From: Streptomyces sp. NBC_00691
GTDB lineage: Bacteria; Actinomycetota; Actinomycetes; Streptomycetales; Streptomycetaceae
Direction: 5' to 3'
Length of the DNA: 64,000 bases
Assembly: GCF_036226665.1 (NCBI RefSeq)
Contig: NZ_CP109007.1
Coordinates: forward strand, 3,078,501-3,142,500
Numbering within the stretch: position 1 is the stretch's first letter; each line of letters opens with the position of its first letter. Below, one piece after another: positions 41,319-49,989 of the stretch. Below the pieces are notes generated by a model. The model worked only from the letters and a program-made list of their open reading frames with translations. It had not been told where the DNA came from and ran no database searches. The position numbers and the translations under genes were made by a program.

Positions 41319-43577
41319 ATGCCCCCTTCCTCCGGTACGAGCGACTCCGACGCCCCCCGGCCGGCCCGCCCCACGGGCTGGGAGCCGAGGGACCCCACCC
41401 TCTGCCCTCCCCCACCGCGCACGCCGAAGCGCCGTCCCCGCCGCCTCCTGCGCACCTTCTTCGGGCTCCTCCTCCTCGGCACCCTGCTGCTCGCCGGCGC
41501 CTTCGCCGCCGGGTACCTCCTGGTGGAGATCCCGCCCGCCAACTCCGCCGCGCTCGCCCAGTCCAACGTCTACCTCTACCGGGACGGCACCACCCTCGCC
41601 CGCGACGGCGAGGTCAACCGCGAGAACGTGCGGCTCGACCGCGTCCCCCTCACCGTCCGGCAGGCCGTCCTCGCCGCCGAGGACCGCGACTTCCACACCT
41701 CGCGCGCCGTCGACCCCAAGGCGATGGTCCGCGCCGCCTGGAACACCGTCACCGGCAAGGGCCGCCAGTCCGGCTCCACCATCACCCAGCAGTACGTCAA
41801 GAACTACTACCTGGGCCAGGAGCAGACCCTCACCCGCAAGGCGAAGGAGTTCTTCATCGCGATCAAGCTCGGCCGCGAGAAGAGCAAGGAGGACATCCTC
41901 CAGGGCTACCTGAACACCAGCTACTTCGGACGCAACGCGTACGGCCTCCAGGCCGCCGCCCGCGCCTACTACGGCAAGGACGTCGCCGACCTCGACACCG
42001 CCGAGGGCGCCTACCTCGCCTCCGTCCTCAAGGCCCCCAGCGCCTACGACGTCACCACCCACCCCGAGAACCGGGCCAAGGCCGTCGCCCGCTGGAACTA
42101 CGTCCTCGACGGCATGGTCACCGAAGGCTGGCTCAGCCGCGCCGACCGCGCCGCCGCCCGCTTCCCCACCCCCCAGACCGCCCGCCCCGCCACCGGCCTC
42201 TCCGGACAGCGCGGCTACCTCGTCCAGGCCGTCGAGGAGTACCTGACCGGGCACGGGATCGTCGACGAGAAGACCCTCGCCGGCGGCGGCTTCCGCATCA
42301 CCACCACCCTCGAACCCGCCAAGCAGGAAGCGCTCGTCCAGGCCGTCGAGGAACAGGTCATGTCCCGGCTCGACCCCGCGAACGCCCCCGCCGACCGGTA
42401 CGTACGGGTCGGCGCCGCCGCCGTCGACCCGGCCGACGGCAAGGTCCTCGCCCTGTACGGCGGCATCGACTACACCCAGCAGTACGTCAACAACGCCACC
42501 CGGCGCGACTACCAGGTCGGCTCCACCTTCAAGCCCTTCGTCTTCACCGCCGCCGTCCAGAGCGGCGCCCAGACCCAGCACGGCGAGCCGATCACCCCGT
42601 ACACCGTCTACGACGGCAACAACCGGCGGCCGGTCGAGGGCTGGCACGGCGCCCCGTACGACCCCTCCAACGAGGACGACGAGAGTTACGGCGAGATCCC
42701 CGTCGGCACCGCGACCGACCTGTCGGTGAACGCCGTGTACGCCCAGATGGCCGTCGACGTCGGCCCCGGGCACGTACGGCGCACCGCGGTCGCCCTCGGA
42801 CTGCCCGGCTCCACCCCCGACCTCACCGCCTCCCCCTCCATCGCGCTCGGCCCGGCCACGGCGAGCGTCCTGGACATGGCGACGGCGTACGCCACCCTCG
42901 CCGCGCACGGCCGCCACGGCGCGTACTCCCTCGTCGAGGGCCTCAGCAGGGACGGCGAGGGGCTGCCCGTACCCACCCCGGAGTCCCGGCAGGCGGTGAG
43001 CCGCGAGGCCGCCGACACCACCACGGCCGTCCTGCGGAGCGTCGTCGAGACGGGCACGGGAACGGCCGCGCTGGCCGCCGGACGCCCCGCCGCCGGCAAG
43101 ACCGGCACGGCCGAGGACGACAAAGCCGCCTGGTTCGCCGGCTACACGCCGGAACTCGCCACGGTCGTCGCCGTGATGGGCCAGGACCCCGAGTCCGGCC
43201 GGCAGGAACCGCTGTACGGCGCCCTCGGCCAGCCCCGGATCAACGGAGGCGGCACGCCCGCCGAGATCTGGGCCGAGTTCACCCGTGAGGCGCTGGCGGG
43301 AACGGCACCGCGGGCCTTCGACCTCCAGCTGATGCCGGGGGCGGAGGAGATGCCGCCGCTGCCACCGCTCCCGGACGCCTCTCCCGAAGCGTCCGACGCC
43401 TCCGCCGCCCCTGACGCCTCCGGCCCACCCGAGGCATCAGGTGCACCCGAGGCATCAGGGACACCCGAGACCTCCACGGCTCCCGATGCCGCCGAGGACG
43501 CGTACGAACGGGGCGAGGCGGGCCCGGGAGCCGCGTCACGCGGCCCCCGGCCCCCGCGCGCCACCCCCGGTCAGTGA
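41319..43577 (+). CDS. Class A penicillin-binding protein (transglycosylase/transpeptidase)
   Basis: A 752-residue bifunctional wall-synthesis enzyme. A Pro-rich cytoplasmic tail and a transmembrane helix (about 45-69) lead to the GT51 domain with EDRDFHTSRAVDPKAM (catalytic Glu) and STITQQYVKNYYLG. The transpeptidase domain has SxxK in GSTFKPF, SxN in SVNAVY and KTG in KTGTAE. The C-terminal ~90 residues are an Ala/Pro/Ser/Asp-rich tail with PEASGAPEASG-type repeats. The 3' end overlaps the convergent SMR gene by 7 bases. Confidence 0.93.
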   Translation: MPPSSGTSDSDAPRPARPTGWEPRDPTLCPPPPRTPKRRPRRLLRTFFGLLLLGTLLLAGAFAAGYLLVEIPPANSAALAQSNVYLYRDGTTLARDGEVNRENVRLDRVPLTVRQAVLAAEDRDFHTSRAVDPKAMVRAAWNTVTGKGRQSGSTITQQYVKNYYLGQEQTLTRKAKEFFIAIKLGREKSKEDILQGYLNTSYFGRNAYGLQAAARAYYGKDVADLDTAEGAYLASVLKAPSAYDVTTHPENRAKAVARWNYVLDGMVTEGWLSRADRAAARFPTPQTARPATGLSGQRGYLVQAVEEYLTGHGIVDEKTLAGGGFRITTTLEPAKQEALVQAVEEQVMSRLDPANAPADRYVRVGAAAVDPADGKVLALYGGIDYTQQYVNNATRRDYQVGSTFKPFVFTAAVQSGAQTQHGEPITPYTVYDGNNRRPVEGWHGAPYDPSNEDDESYGEIPVGTATDLSVNAVYAQMAVDVGPGHVRRTAVALGLPGSTPDLTASPSIALGPATASVLDMATAYATLAAHGRHGAYSLVEGLSRDGEGLPVPTPESRQAVSREAADTTTAVLRSVVETGTGTAALAAGRPAAGKTGTAEDDKAAWFAGYTPELATVVAVMGQDPESGRQEPLYGALGQPRINGGGTPAEIWAEFTREALAGTAPRAFDLQLMPGAEEMPPLPPLPDASPEASDASAAPDASGPPEASGAPEASGTPETSTAPDAAEDAYERGEAGPGAASRGPRPPRATPGQ

Positions 43578-43891
43578 CCCGAGGTCGCCTTCAGGCCCAC
43601 GACGGCGACCAGCAGCAGACAGACGAAGAAGATCCGGGCGGCGGTCGCCGGCTCACCCAGCACCACCATGCCGAGCACCGCCGCACCGGCCGCGCCGATA
43701 CCCACCCACACGCCGTACGCCGTACCGATCGGCAGGGTCTTGGCGGCCTGCGACAGCAGCACCATCGAGGCGACGATCCCGGCACCGGTGAACACGCTGG
43801 GCCAGAGCCGCGTGAAGCCGTCGGTGTACTTCATCCCGATCGACCAGCCGACCTCGAGCAGACCCGCGACGACAAGAAGAACCCAGGCCAT
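43571..43891 (-). CDS. SMR family multidrug/guanidinium transporter (SugE/QacE-like)
   Basis: A 106-residue membrane protein with four helices. The active-site Glu lies in LLVVAGLLEVGWSIGMKYTDGF, and GTAYGVWVGIGAAGAAVLGMVVLGEP is the SMR motif. The GLLEVGWSIGMKYTDGFT pattern resembles the SugE/Gdx group that exports guanidinium or quaternary ammonium. GGAGGT precedes the ATG at 43891. Probably monocistronic. Confidence 0.88.
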   Translation of the reverse strand: MAWVLLVVAGLLEVGWSIGMKYTDGFTRLWPSVFTGAGIVASMVLLSQAAKTLPIGTAYGVWVGIGAAGAAVLGMVVLGEPATAARIFFVCLLLVAVVGLKATSGH

Positions 43892-43991
43892 GACGAACAC
43901 CTCCGCGAGACGGAACAACAGGGGTGCGTCGTCTTGTCGGAATCCCGGTACGGCGCGTCTCGTCGGGTGTCCCCAGGCTAGCAAAGAACGA

Positions 43992-44029
43992 CGGAGGGCC
44001 CCGGTGACCATGGTCACCGGGGCCCTCCG
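43992..44029 (-). terminator. Perfect palindromic terminator after the GroES-like gene
   Basis: A 38-base perfect palindrome (CGGAGGGCCCCGGTGACC plus its complement, centred on CATG) 13 bases after the GroES-like stop. It is also positioned upstream of the SMR gene. Confidence 0.8.
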
Positions 44030-44041
44030 AGGCACATCAGG

Positions 44042-44380
44042 TCAGAGATACAGCCCGGTCGAGTCCGTCGTCCCCTGGAACCGGTCCGCGGCCACCGCGT
44101 GCAGATCACGCTCCCGCATCAGCACGTACGCCACGCCCCGCACCTCGACCTCGGCACGGTCCTCGGGGTCGTACAGCACCCGGTCACCGATCTCGACCGT
44201 ACGGACGTTCTGCCCCACCGCGACCACCTCGGCCCAGGCGAGTCGACGGCCGACGGCGGCGGTCGCCGGAATCAGGATGCCCCCGCCCGAGCGCCGCTCC
44301 CCCTCCGGGGAGTCGGTGCGGACCAGGACGCGGTCGTGGAGCATCCGGATGGGCAGCTTGTCGTGCGTGTTCTCGCTCAC
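44042..44380 (-). CDS. GroES-like co-chaperone family protein
   Basis: A 112-residue protein of the Cpn10 fold: LHDRVLVRTDSPEGERRSGGGILIPATA and AEVVAVGQNVRTVEIGDRVLYDPEDRAEVEV match GroES strands, including the mobile-loop region. It is not next to groEL and has an altered N-terminus, so it is a paralogue of the canonical GroES. Confidence 0.85.
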   Translation of the reverse strand: MSENTHDKLPIRMLHDRVLVRTDSPEGERRSGGGILIPATAAVGRRLAWAEVVAVGQNVRTVEIGDRVLYDPEDRAEVEVRGVAYVLMRERDLHAVAADRFQGTTDSTGLYL

Positions 44381-44426
44381 GGTGTGAACCTACCCGCCCG
44401 GGTACACCACCCGGGGCCGGGAGGGG

Positions 44427-44747
44427 TCATCCCCTGCCCTTGCGGGAGGAGGCGGCCAGCAGCCCGACGACCGCGACGACGACGAGCGCCGCCGGCACCA
44501 CGCGCTCCAGGCGGGGGGCGCCGTCCTCATGGGTGAAACGTGCCTTCACATCCGAGACCACCCGGTTGACGGCGACGAAGGCGCGTCCGGCGGTCTGGTC
44601 GACCGTCGAGGCGACCTTGGCCTTCGCGTCCCCGATGATCGTCTTCGGGTGCATCCGAATGCCGATCTCGTCGAGAGTGACGGCGAGCTGCTCGCGCCGG
44701 CGGACGATGTCCGCCTCGATCTGCGCAGGGGTCCTGGCCTCCGACAC
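44427..44747 (-). CDS. DUF3618 membrane protein
   Basis: A 106-residue protein. The DUF3618 core is ARTPAQIEADIVRRREQLAVTLDEI, followed by an amphipathic stretch and a C-terminal transmembrane helix (AALVVVAVVGLLAASS). The GTG start at 44747 lies behind GGAGGC; the frame is open further to 44855. It is divergent from bcp. Function unknown. Confidence 0.82.
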   Translation of the reverse strand: MSEARTPAQIEADIVRRREQLAVTLDEIGIRMHPKTIIGDAKAKVASTVDQTAGRAFVAVNRVVSDVKARFTHEDGAPRLERVVPAALVVVAVVGLLAASSRKGRG

Positions 44748-44899
44748 CGCGCTGCCTCCGTAGTCGTGATCCGGGTGGGTCGTGATCCGGTCGTTGATCG
44801 GTCCTTGTGGACAGTCTGTCAGCTCTGCCGCCGCCGGGCTGTCCCCGACCCCCATTAGGCTCTGAATGCGTACGCGAACGATCTCGAGGAGAGCCAGCC

Positions 44900-45373
44900 A
44901 TGAGCGAGCGACTGCAGCCCGGCGACACCGCCCCCGCCTTCACCCTGCCCGACGCGGACGGCAACGAGGTCTCGCTCGCGGACCACAAGGGCCGCAAGGT
45001 CATCGTCTACTTCTACCCGGCGGCGCTCACACCCGGCTGCACCAAGCAGGCCTGCGACTTCACGGACAACCTGGACGTGCTGGCGGCGGCGGGCTACGAC
45101 GTCATCGGCGTCTCGCCGGACAAGCCCGAGAAGCTGGCGAAGTTCCGCGAGAAGGAGAACCTGAAGGTCACCCTGGTCGGCGACCCGTCCAAGGAGATCC
45201 TCGAGGCGTACGGCGCCTTCGGCGAGAAGAAGCTGTACGGCAAGGTCGTGACCGGCGTGATCCGCTCCACCGTCGTCGTCGACGAGGACGGCAAGGTGGA
45301 GCACGCCTTCTACAACGTGAAGGCGACGGGCCACGTGGCCAAGATCCTCCGGGACCTCTCCATCGAGGCCTGA
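44900..45373 (+). CDS. bcp: Thioredoxin-dependent thiol peroxidase (Bcp/PrxQ)
   Basis: A 157-residue atypical 2-Cys peroxiredoxin that reduces peroxides with thioredoxin. The active site VYFYPAALTPGCTKQACDF has the peroxidatic Cys and the resolving Cys five residues later, the PrxQ alpha-type arrangement. CGAGGAGAG precedes the ATG at 44900. Confidence 0.93.
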   Translation: MSERLQPGDTAPAFTLPDADGNEVSLADHKGRKVIVYFYPAALTPGCTKQACDFTDNLDVLAAAGYDVIGVSPDKPEKLAKFREKENLKVTLVGDPSKEILEAYGAFGEKKLYGKVVTGVIRSTVVVDEDGKVEHAFYNVKATGHVAKILRDLSIEA

Positions 45374-45486
45374 CCGCCGCCCCGGCGACGTGACGGACGT
45401 CCCAATCCCGGACGACTTCCGTTTGTGAACGGCATGACCGTGCAGAAGGTCCTCTGGAGTTTTTTCCGGAGAGAGGACGTACGGCC

Positions 45487-46986
45487 ATGCCGGCCACAGA
45501 CCGCGACGGCCCCGTGACCGACCCCGAGGCACAGAGGCGTCACCCCCTGCTGTTCAAGGCCGTCAGCCGGCGACGACAGCCCCGGCTGCGCCGCACCGAC
45601 ATCACGGTCACCGACGAGGCGGCCGTCAAGCGGGCCGTGAAGGCCGCCTCGCTGGGCAACGCCATGGAGTGGTTCGACTTCGGCGTCTACGCCTACCTCG
45701 CCGTCACCCTCGGCCATGTCTTCTTCCCGTCGGGCAACGACACCGTCCAGCTGCTCTCGTCCTTCGCGACGTTCGCCGTCGCCTTCCTGATCCGCCCGCT
45801 CGGCGGCATGGTGTTCGGCCCGATGGGTGACCGGCTGGGCCGCAAGAAGGTCCTCGCCCTGACGATGATCCTCATGGCCGTCGGCACCTTCGCCATCGGC
45901 CTGATCCCGTCGTACGCCTCCATCGGCTTCTGGGCGCCGGTCCTGCTCGTCTTCTTCCGGATGCTCCAGGGCTTCTCCACCGGCGGCGAGTACGGCGGCG
46001 CCTCCACCTTCATCGCCGAGTACGCCCCCGACCGCCGCAGGGGCTACTTCGGCAGTTTCCTGGAGTTCGGCACCCTGGCGGGCTACGTCGGCGCGGCGGG
46101 CCTGGTCACCGCGCTCACCGGCTGGCTCGGCTCCGACACCATGGAGGCATGGGGCTGGCGCGTGCCCTTCCTCGTCGCGGGCCCGCTGGGCCTGGTCGGC
46201 CTCTATCTGCGACTGCGGCTCGACGAGACGCCCGCCTTCCAGAAGCTGGAGAACGAGACGGGGCGCGCCTCCGAGGCGGCCGACGCGGTGGAGACCTCCA
46301 CCAAGGGCGACCTGGCGAAGATCTTCCGGCAGCAGTGGCCGACGCTGATCCTGTGCATCGCGCTGGTCGGCGCGTACAACATCACCGACTACATGCTGCT
46401 GTCGTACATGCCGACGTACCTCTCCGACGAGCTCGGCTACAGCGAGACGCACGGCCTGCTGATCCTGCTGCTCGTGATGGTCCTGCTGATGCTGGTCATC
46501 ACCCAGGTCGGCCGTCTGAGCGACCACTTCGGCCGGAAGCCGATCCTGATGGCCGGCATGCTGGGCTTCCTCTTCCTGTCGCTGCCCGCGTTCCTGCTGA
46601 TCGGCCAGGGCGGCGTGCCCGCGATCACGGCGGGCATGCTGATGCTCGGCCTGTCGCTGGTCTGCCTGCTCGGCACGATGTCGGCGGCGCTCCCGGCACT
46701 CTTCCCGACGGACGTCCGCTACGGCTCCCTGTCGGTGGGCTACAACCTGTCGGCGTCGCTGTTCGGCGGTACGACCCCGCTGGTGATCACGGCACTCATC
46801 GGCGCGACCGGCAGCAATCTGATGCCGGCGTACTACGCGATGGGCGCGGCGCTCGTCGGCGTGGTCGCGGTCGCCTGCATGAAGGAGACGGCCCGACAGC
46901 CCCTGGAGGGCTCCCCGCCGTCGGTGGAGACCCCGGAGGAAGCGGCGGAACTGGTCATGTCCCAGTCCCCGGAACCGAAATTCTGA
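45487..46986 (+). CDS. MFS metabolite:H+ symporter, proline/betaine ProP-like
   Basis: A 499-residue MHS-family transporter with 12 helices: GNAMEWFDFGVYAYLAVTLG, GPMGDRLGRKKVL (motif A), FFRMLQGFSTGGEYGGASTF and VGRLSDHFGRKPIL. The family imports osmoprotectants such as proline and betaine. A hairpin in the leader (TCTGGA with TCCGGA, 45453-45470) sits immediately before the ribosome-binding sequence GAGAGGAC. Monocistronic and followed by a terminator hairpin. Confidence 0.88.
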   Translation: MPATDRDGPVTDPEAQRRHPLLFKAVSRRRQPRLRRTDITVTDEAAVKRAVKAASLGNAMEWFDFGVYAYLAVTLGHVFFPSGNDTVQLLSSFATFAVAFLIRPLGGMVFGPMGDRLGRKKVLALTMILMAVGTFAIGLIPSYASIGFWAPVLLVFFRMLQGFSTGGEYGGASTFIAEYAPDRRRGYFGSFLEFGTLAGYVGAAGLVTALTGWLGSDTMEAWGWRVPFLVAGPLGLVGLYLRLRLDETPAFQKLENETGRASEAADAVETSTKGDLAKIFRQQWPTLILCIALVGAYNITDYMLLSYMPTYLSDELGYSETHGLLILLLVMVLLMLVITQVGRLSDHFGRKPILMAGMLGFLFLSLPAFLLIGQGGVPAITAGMLMLGLSLVCLLGTMSAALPALFPTDVRYGSLSVGYNLSASLFGGTTPLVITALIGATGSNLMPAYYAMGAALVGVVAVACMKETARQPLEGSPPSVETPEEAAELVMSQSPEPKF

Positions 46987-47004
46987 CCCCGCCACCCCGC
47001 CTCA

Positions 47005-47043
47005 GGAACGGCCCGCCCCGGACACCCCGGCGCGGGCCGTTCC
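47005..47043 (+). terminator. Terminator after the MHS transporter
   Basis: Twelve-bp perfect stem GGAACGGCCCGC with its complement around a 15-base C/G-rich loop, followed by GTTCTTC. Confidence 0.75.
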
Positions 47044-47087
47044 GTTCTTCGTACGGGATATGACGTGACCGTCCGATATGCGGGTCG

Positions 47088-47347
47088 TTGATACGCCGCC
47101 CCGAAGGGTCTTCGCGCGAAAACCGCGTTCGGCTCCACCGCGCGCTCACCGAGGTAGGCGTCCCGTATCGCTGCGCCGAGTGCGGCAACGAAGGTTCGTG
47201 GAGAGGTGGGCCCATTGCCCTGCAGATCGACCACGTCAACGGGAACCGGCTCGACGATCGCCGGAGAACCTCCGCTGCCTTTGCCCCAACTGCCACTCGA
47301 AGACCGCTACGTGGTGTCGAGGCGGCGGGCGCCGCCATCCGACGTAA
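47088..47347 (+). pseudogene. Frameshifted HNH endonuclease fragment
   Basis: Two frames together give a typical C-terminal HNH domain: GVPYRCAECGNEG and ALQIDHVNGNRLDDR in one frame, then ENLRCLCPNCHSKTATWC in the next. One base appears lost in CGCCGG-AGAACC near 47265; adding a G restores RRENLRCLCPNCHS. It lacks the N-terminal half of the usual protein. It lies just upstream of tRNA-Leu. It could be a sequencing error rather than a true frameshift. Confidence 0.75.
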
Positions 47348-47397
47348 GACATCCATGCTCACGCCAAGCACAGGCCCGCTACCATGGTAGGCGACCA

Positions 47398-47480
47398 GCG
47401 GCCTTGGCGGAACGGCAGACGCCTCGCGTTTAGGTCGCGATGGGAGAAATCCCGTGAGGGTTCGAATCCCTCAGGCCGCA
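47398..47480 (+). tRNA. tRNA-Leu (anticodon TAG)
   Basis: Acceptor stem GCGGCCT pairs with AGGCCGC; the anticodon stem TCGCG/CGCGA surrounds loop TTTAGGT (anticodon TAG). A long variable arm (TGGGAGAAATCCCG) marks a class II tRNA. T arm GGTTCGAATCC; discriminator A at 47480; CCA not encoded. Confidence 0.95.
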
Positions 47481-47493
47481 CACACCGTCAAAT

Positions 47494-47532
47494 CGAAGGC
47501 CTCGCCCAAAGTTGCTCAGGGCGAGGCCTTCG
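47494..47532. terminator. Bidirectional terminator between tRNA-Leu and rdgB
   Basis: Perfect 14-bp stem CGAAGGCCTCGCCC with its complement, 11-base loop. It separates the plus-strand tRNA from the convergent rdgB gene, and can serve both. Confidence 0.85.
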
Positions 47533-47541
47533 CTGTTGCCC

Positions 47542-48144
47542 TCAGCCCAGCAGTTCCCTCACCACCGGGGTCAGGGCCCGGAAGGCCTTGCCTCGGTGGC
47601 TGATCGCGTTCTTCTCCGCCGGGGTCAGTTCCGCGCAGGTGACCTCGTGGCCGTCCGGCTGGAGGATCGGGTCGTAGCCGAAGCCGTTCGTGCCGACCGG
47701 GGTGTGGCGGAGGGTGCCCGGCATCGTGCCTTCGACCACGCGTTCCGTGCCGTCCGGGAGGGCCAGGGCCGCCGCGCAGGCGAAGTGGGCGCCGCGGTGT
47801 TCGGTCGCGATGTCGGAGAGCTGGGCCAGGAGCAGGTTCAGGTTCGCGCGGTCGTCGCCGTGCGTGCCGGCCCAGCGGGCCGAGAAGATGCCCGGGGCGC
47901 CGTTCAGTACGTCGACGCAGAGGCCGGAGTCGTCGGCCACGGCCGGCAGGCCGGTGGCTCGGGCGAGGGCGTGGGCTTTGAGGAGGGCGTTCTCGGCGAA
48001 GGTGACGCCGGTCTCCTTGACGTCGGGGATCTCCGGGTACGCGTCCGCGCCGACGAGTTCCAGGTCGAGGCCTGCGTCGGCGAGGATCGCGTGAAGTTCG
48101 GTGATCTTGCCCGGGTTGCGGGTGGCGAGGATCAGACGGGTCAT
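47542..48144 (-). CDS. rdgB: Non-canonical purine NTP pyrophosphatase (RdgB/HAM1)
   Basis: A 200-residue house-cleaning enzyme hydrolysing dITP/XTP to the monophosphate. Family motifs: ILATRNPGKITEL (substrate phosphate binding), AVADDSGLCVDVLNGAPGIFSARWAG (catalytic Asp pair), GTNGFGYDPIL and EKNAISHRGKAF. Full length, with the ATG starting the first beta-strand. Downstream of rph and the lipoprotein gene on the same strand. Confidence 0.95.
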   Translation of the reverse strand: MTRLILATRNPGKITELHAILADAGLDLELVGADAYPEIPDVKETGVTFAENALLKAHALARATGLPAVADDSGLCVDVLNGAPGIFSARWAGTHGDDRANLNLLLAQLSDIATEHRGAHFACAAALALPDGTERVVEGTMPGTLRHTPVGTNGFGYDPILQPDGHEVTCAELTPAEKNAISHRGKAFRALTPVVRELLG

Positions 48145-48152
48145 GCCATCGA

Positions 48153-48533
48153 TTATCCCGGGGTGCAGACCTTGCCGATCTCGGTGGCCGCGTCGGTGAT
48201 GGGAGCGATGTCCGGGGTGGTGTCGCCGTTCTTGACGGCGGTGCGGACGGTGTCGACGCCCTTGGAGAGGTCGTCGACCGCCTTGGAGAGGTCGGCGTTG
48301 TCCGTGGTGTTCTTGAGGTTGCCCAGTTCCGTGGAGATGGAGTTGAGGGACTCCTCGATCTGCGTGGCGTCGTTCGAGGCGTTGGAGACCGCCTGCTGAA
48401 GGTTGCTCACCGAGGTGGCTATCGCGTCGGCGGTCTTGACGCAGTCCATTGCTTTGTCGAGGGCTCCGCAGCCGCTCAGGACGGTGGTGAGTGCGGCGGC
48501 CGTGGCCACGGCGAGTGCGAGACGGCGCTTCAA
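48153..48533 (-). CDS. Small coiled-coil lipoprotein
   Basis: A 126-residue lipoprotein: signal KRRLALAVATAAALTTVLSGC with lipobox LSGC, then a helical domain with heptad-like NLQQAVSNASNDATQIEESLNSISTEL. The start is TTG at 48533, six bases behind GGGAGGA; no ATG is available in frame. It lies between rph and rdgB on the same strand. Function unknown. Confidence 0.78.
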   Translation of the reverse strand: MKRRLALAVATAAALTTVLSGCGALDKAMDCVKTADAIATSVSNLQQAVSNASNDATQIEESLNSISTELGNLKNTTDNADLSKAVDDLSKGVDTVRTAVKNGDTTPDIAPITDAATEIGKVCTPG

Positions 48534-48625
48534 GGCGGGTCCTCCCCCAGATACGAACGTGCGAACGACGGACGGGCGCACGGAGCTTATCCGTACGGGC
48601 CCGCCCGTCAGGACGCAGTCAGGGG

Positions 48626-49357
<732 letters not shown>

Positions 49358-49469
49358 GGGACGAGCCTAGCCGCGCCGGAACCCTGGTGATGAAGGACCC
49401 GTTCCGCGGGTGGCCGGTGATGGCTGGTGATGGTCGGTCATGGCGGGCGGGCGTGACGGGCGGTCATGC

Positions 49470-49505
49470 CGAAGGGCCCGTTCCCCTGCCGGAACGGGCC
49501 CTTCG
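49470..49505 (-). terminator. Terminator after the PTS IIB gene
   Basis: Perfect 15-bp stem CGAAGGGCCCGTTCC with its complement around a 6-base loop, 14 bases beyond the IIB stop. Confidence 0.85.
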
Positions 49506-49519
49506 GTTGATGCGGCTGC

Positions 49520-49753
49520 TTACATCATGTCTTCGATGTCGGCGGCGATCGGGTCGGCGTCGGTGCCGATGACGACCTGGATCGCGGTGCCCATCTTGAC
49601 GACGCCGTGGGCGCCGGCGGCCTTGAGGGCGGCCTCGTCGACCTTGGACGGGTCCACGACCTCGGTGCGCAGGCGGGTGATGCAGCCTTCGACCTCTTCG
49701 ATGTTCTCGATGCCGCCGAGCCCGGCGACGATCTTCTCAGCCTTGCTGGCCAT
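49520..49753 (-). CDS. nagF: PTS system GlcNAc/glucose-type IIB component
   Basis: A 77-residue phosphocarrier that passes phosphate from IIA to the incoming sugar. The phospho-Cys lies in EEVEGCITRLRTEV, the IIB Glc-family signature. The ATG at 49753 is preceded by AGGGAGAA. It is divergent from the two IIC genes with a dre operator between, the arrangement of the Streptomyces nagF-nagE1-nagE2 locus for N-acetylglucosamine uptake. The symbol rests on that synteny. Confidence 0.88.
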   Translation of the reverse strand: MASKAEKIVAGLGGIENIEEVEGCITRLRTEVVDPSKVDEAALKAAGAHGVVKMGTAIQVVIGTDADPIAADIEDMM

Positions 49754-49926
49754 GTGTTTCTCCCTGTCCGTTCCGTTCGCGCGTACGCGAATCTCGGCGC
49801 ACCTGTGGTCCGCTTTGTCACGGTAACCCACGGTTGGCCCAACTTCGCGAGCGAGTGCCGCCGTTCTGCCGAATGATGACGATCACCGGCGGCCTGTCCT
49901 CAGTGGGCTCCGGGGAGCCTATCGCA

Positions 49927-49942
49927 ACTGGTCTACACCAGT
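49927..49942. promoter_or_regulatory. DasR operator (dre) between IIB and first IIC gene
   Basis: ACTGGTCTACACCAGT, close to the dre consensus ACTGGTCTAGACCACT, located in the divergent promoter region, 48 bases before the IIC start. Expected to bind the GlcN-6-P-responsive repressor DasR. Confidence 0.88.
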
Positions 49943-49989
49943 GTGCAACGTGACGCGGACCCGGCTTGTTCCGGGCAGGGAGGACGCCG

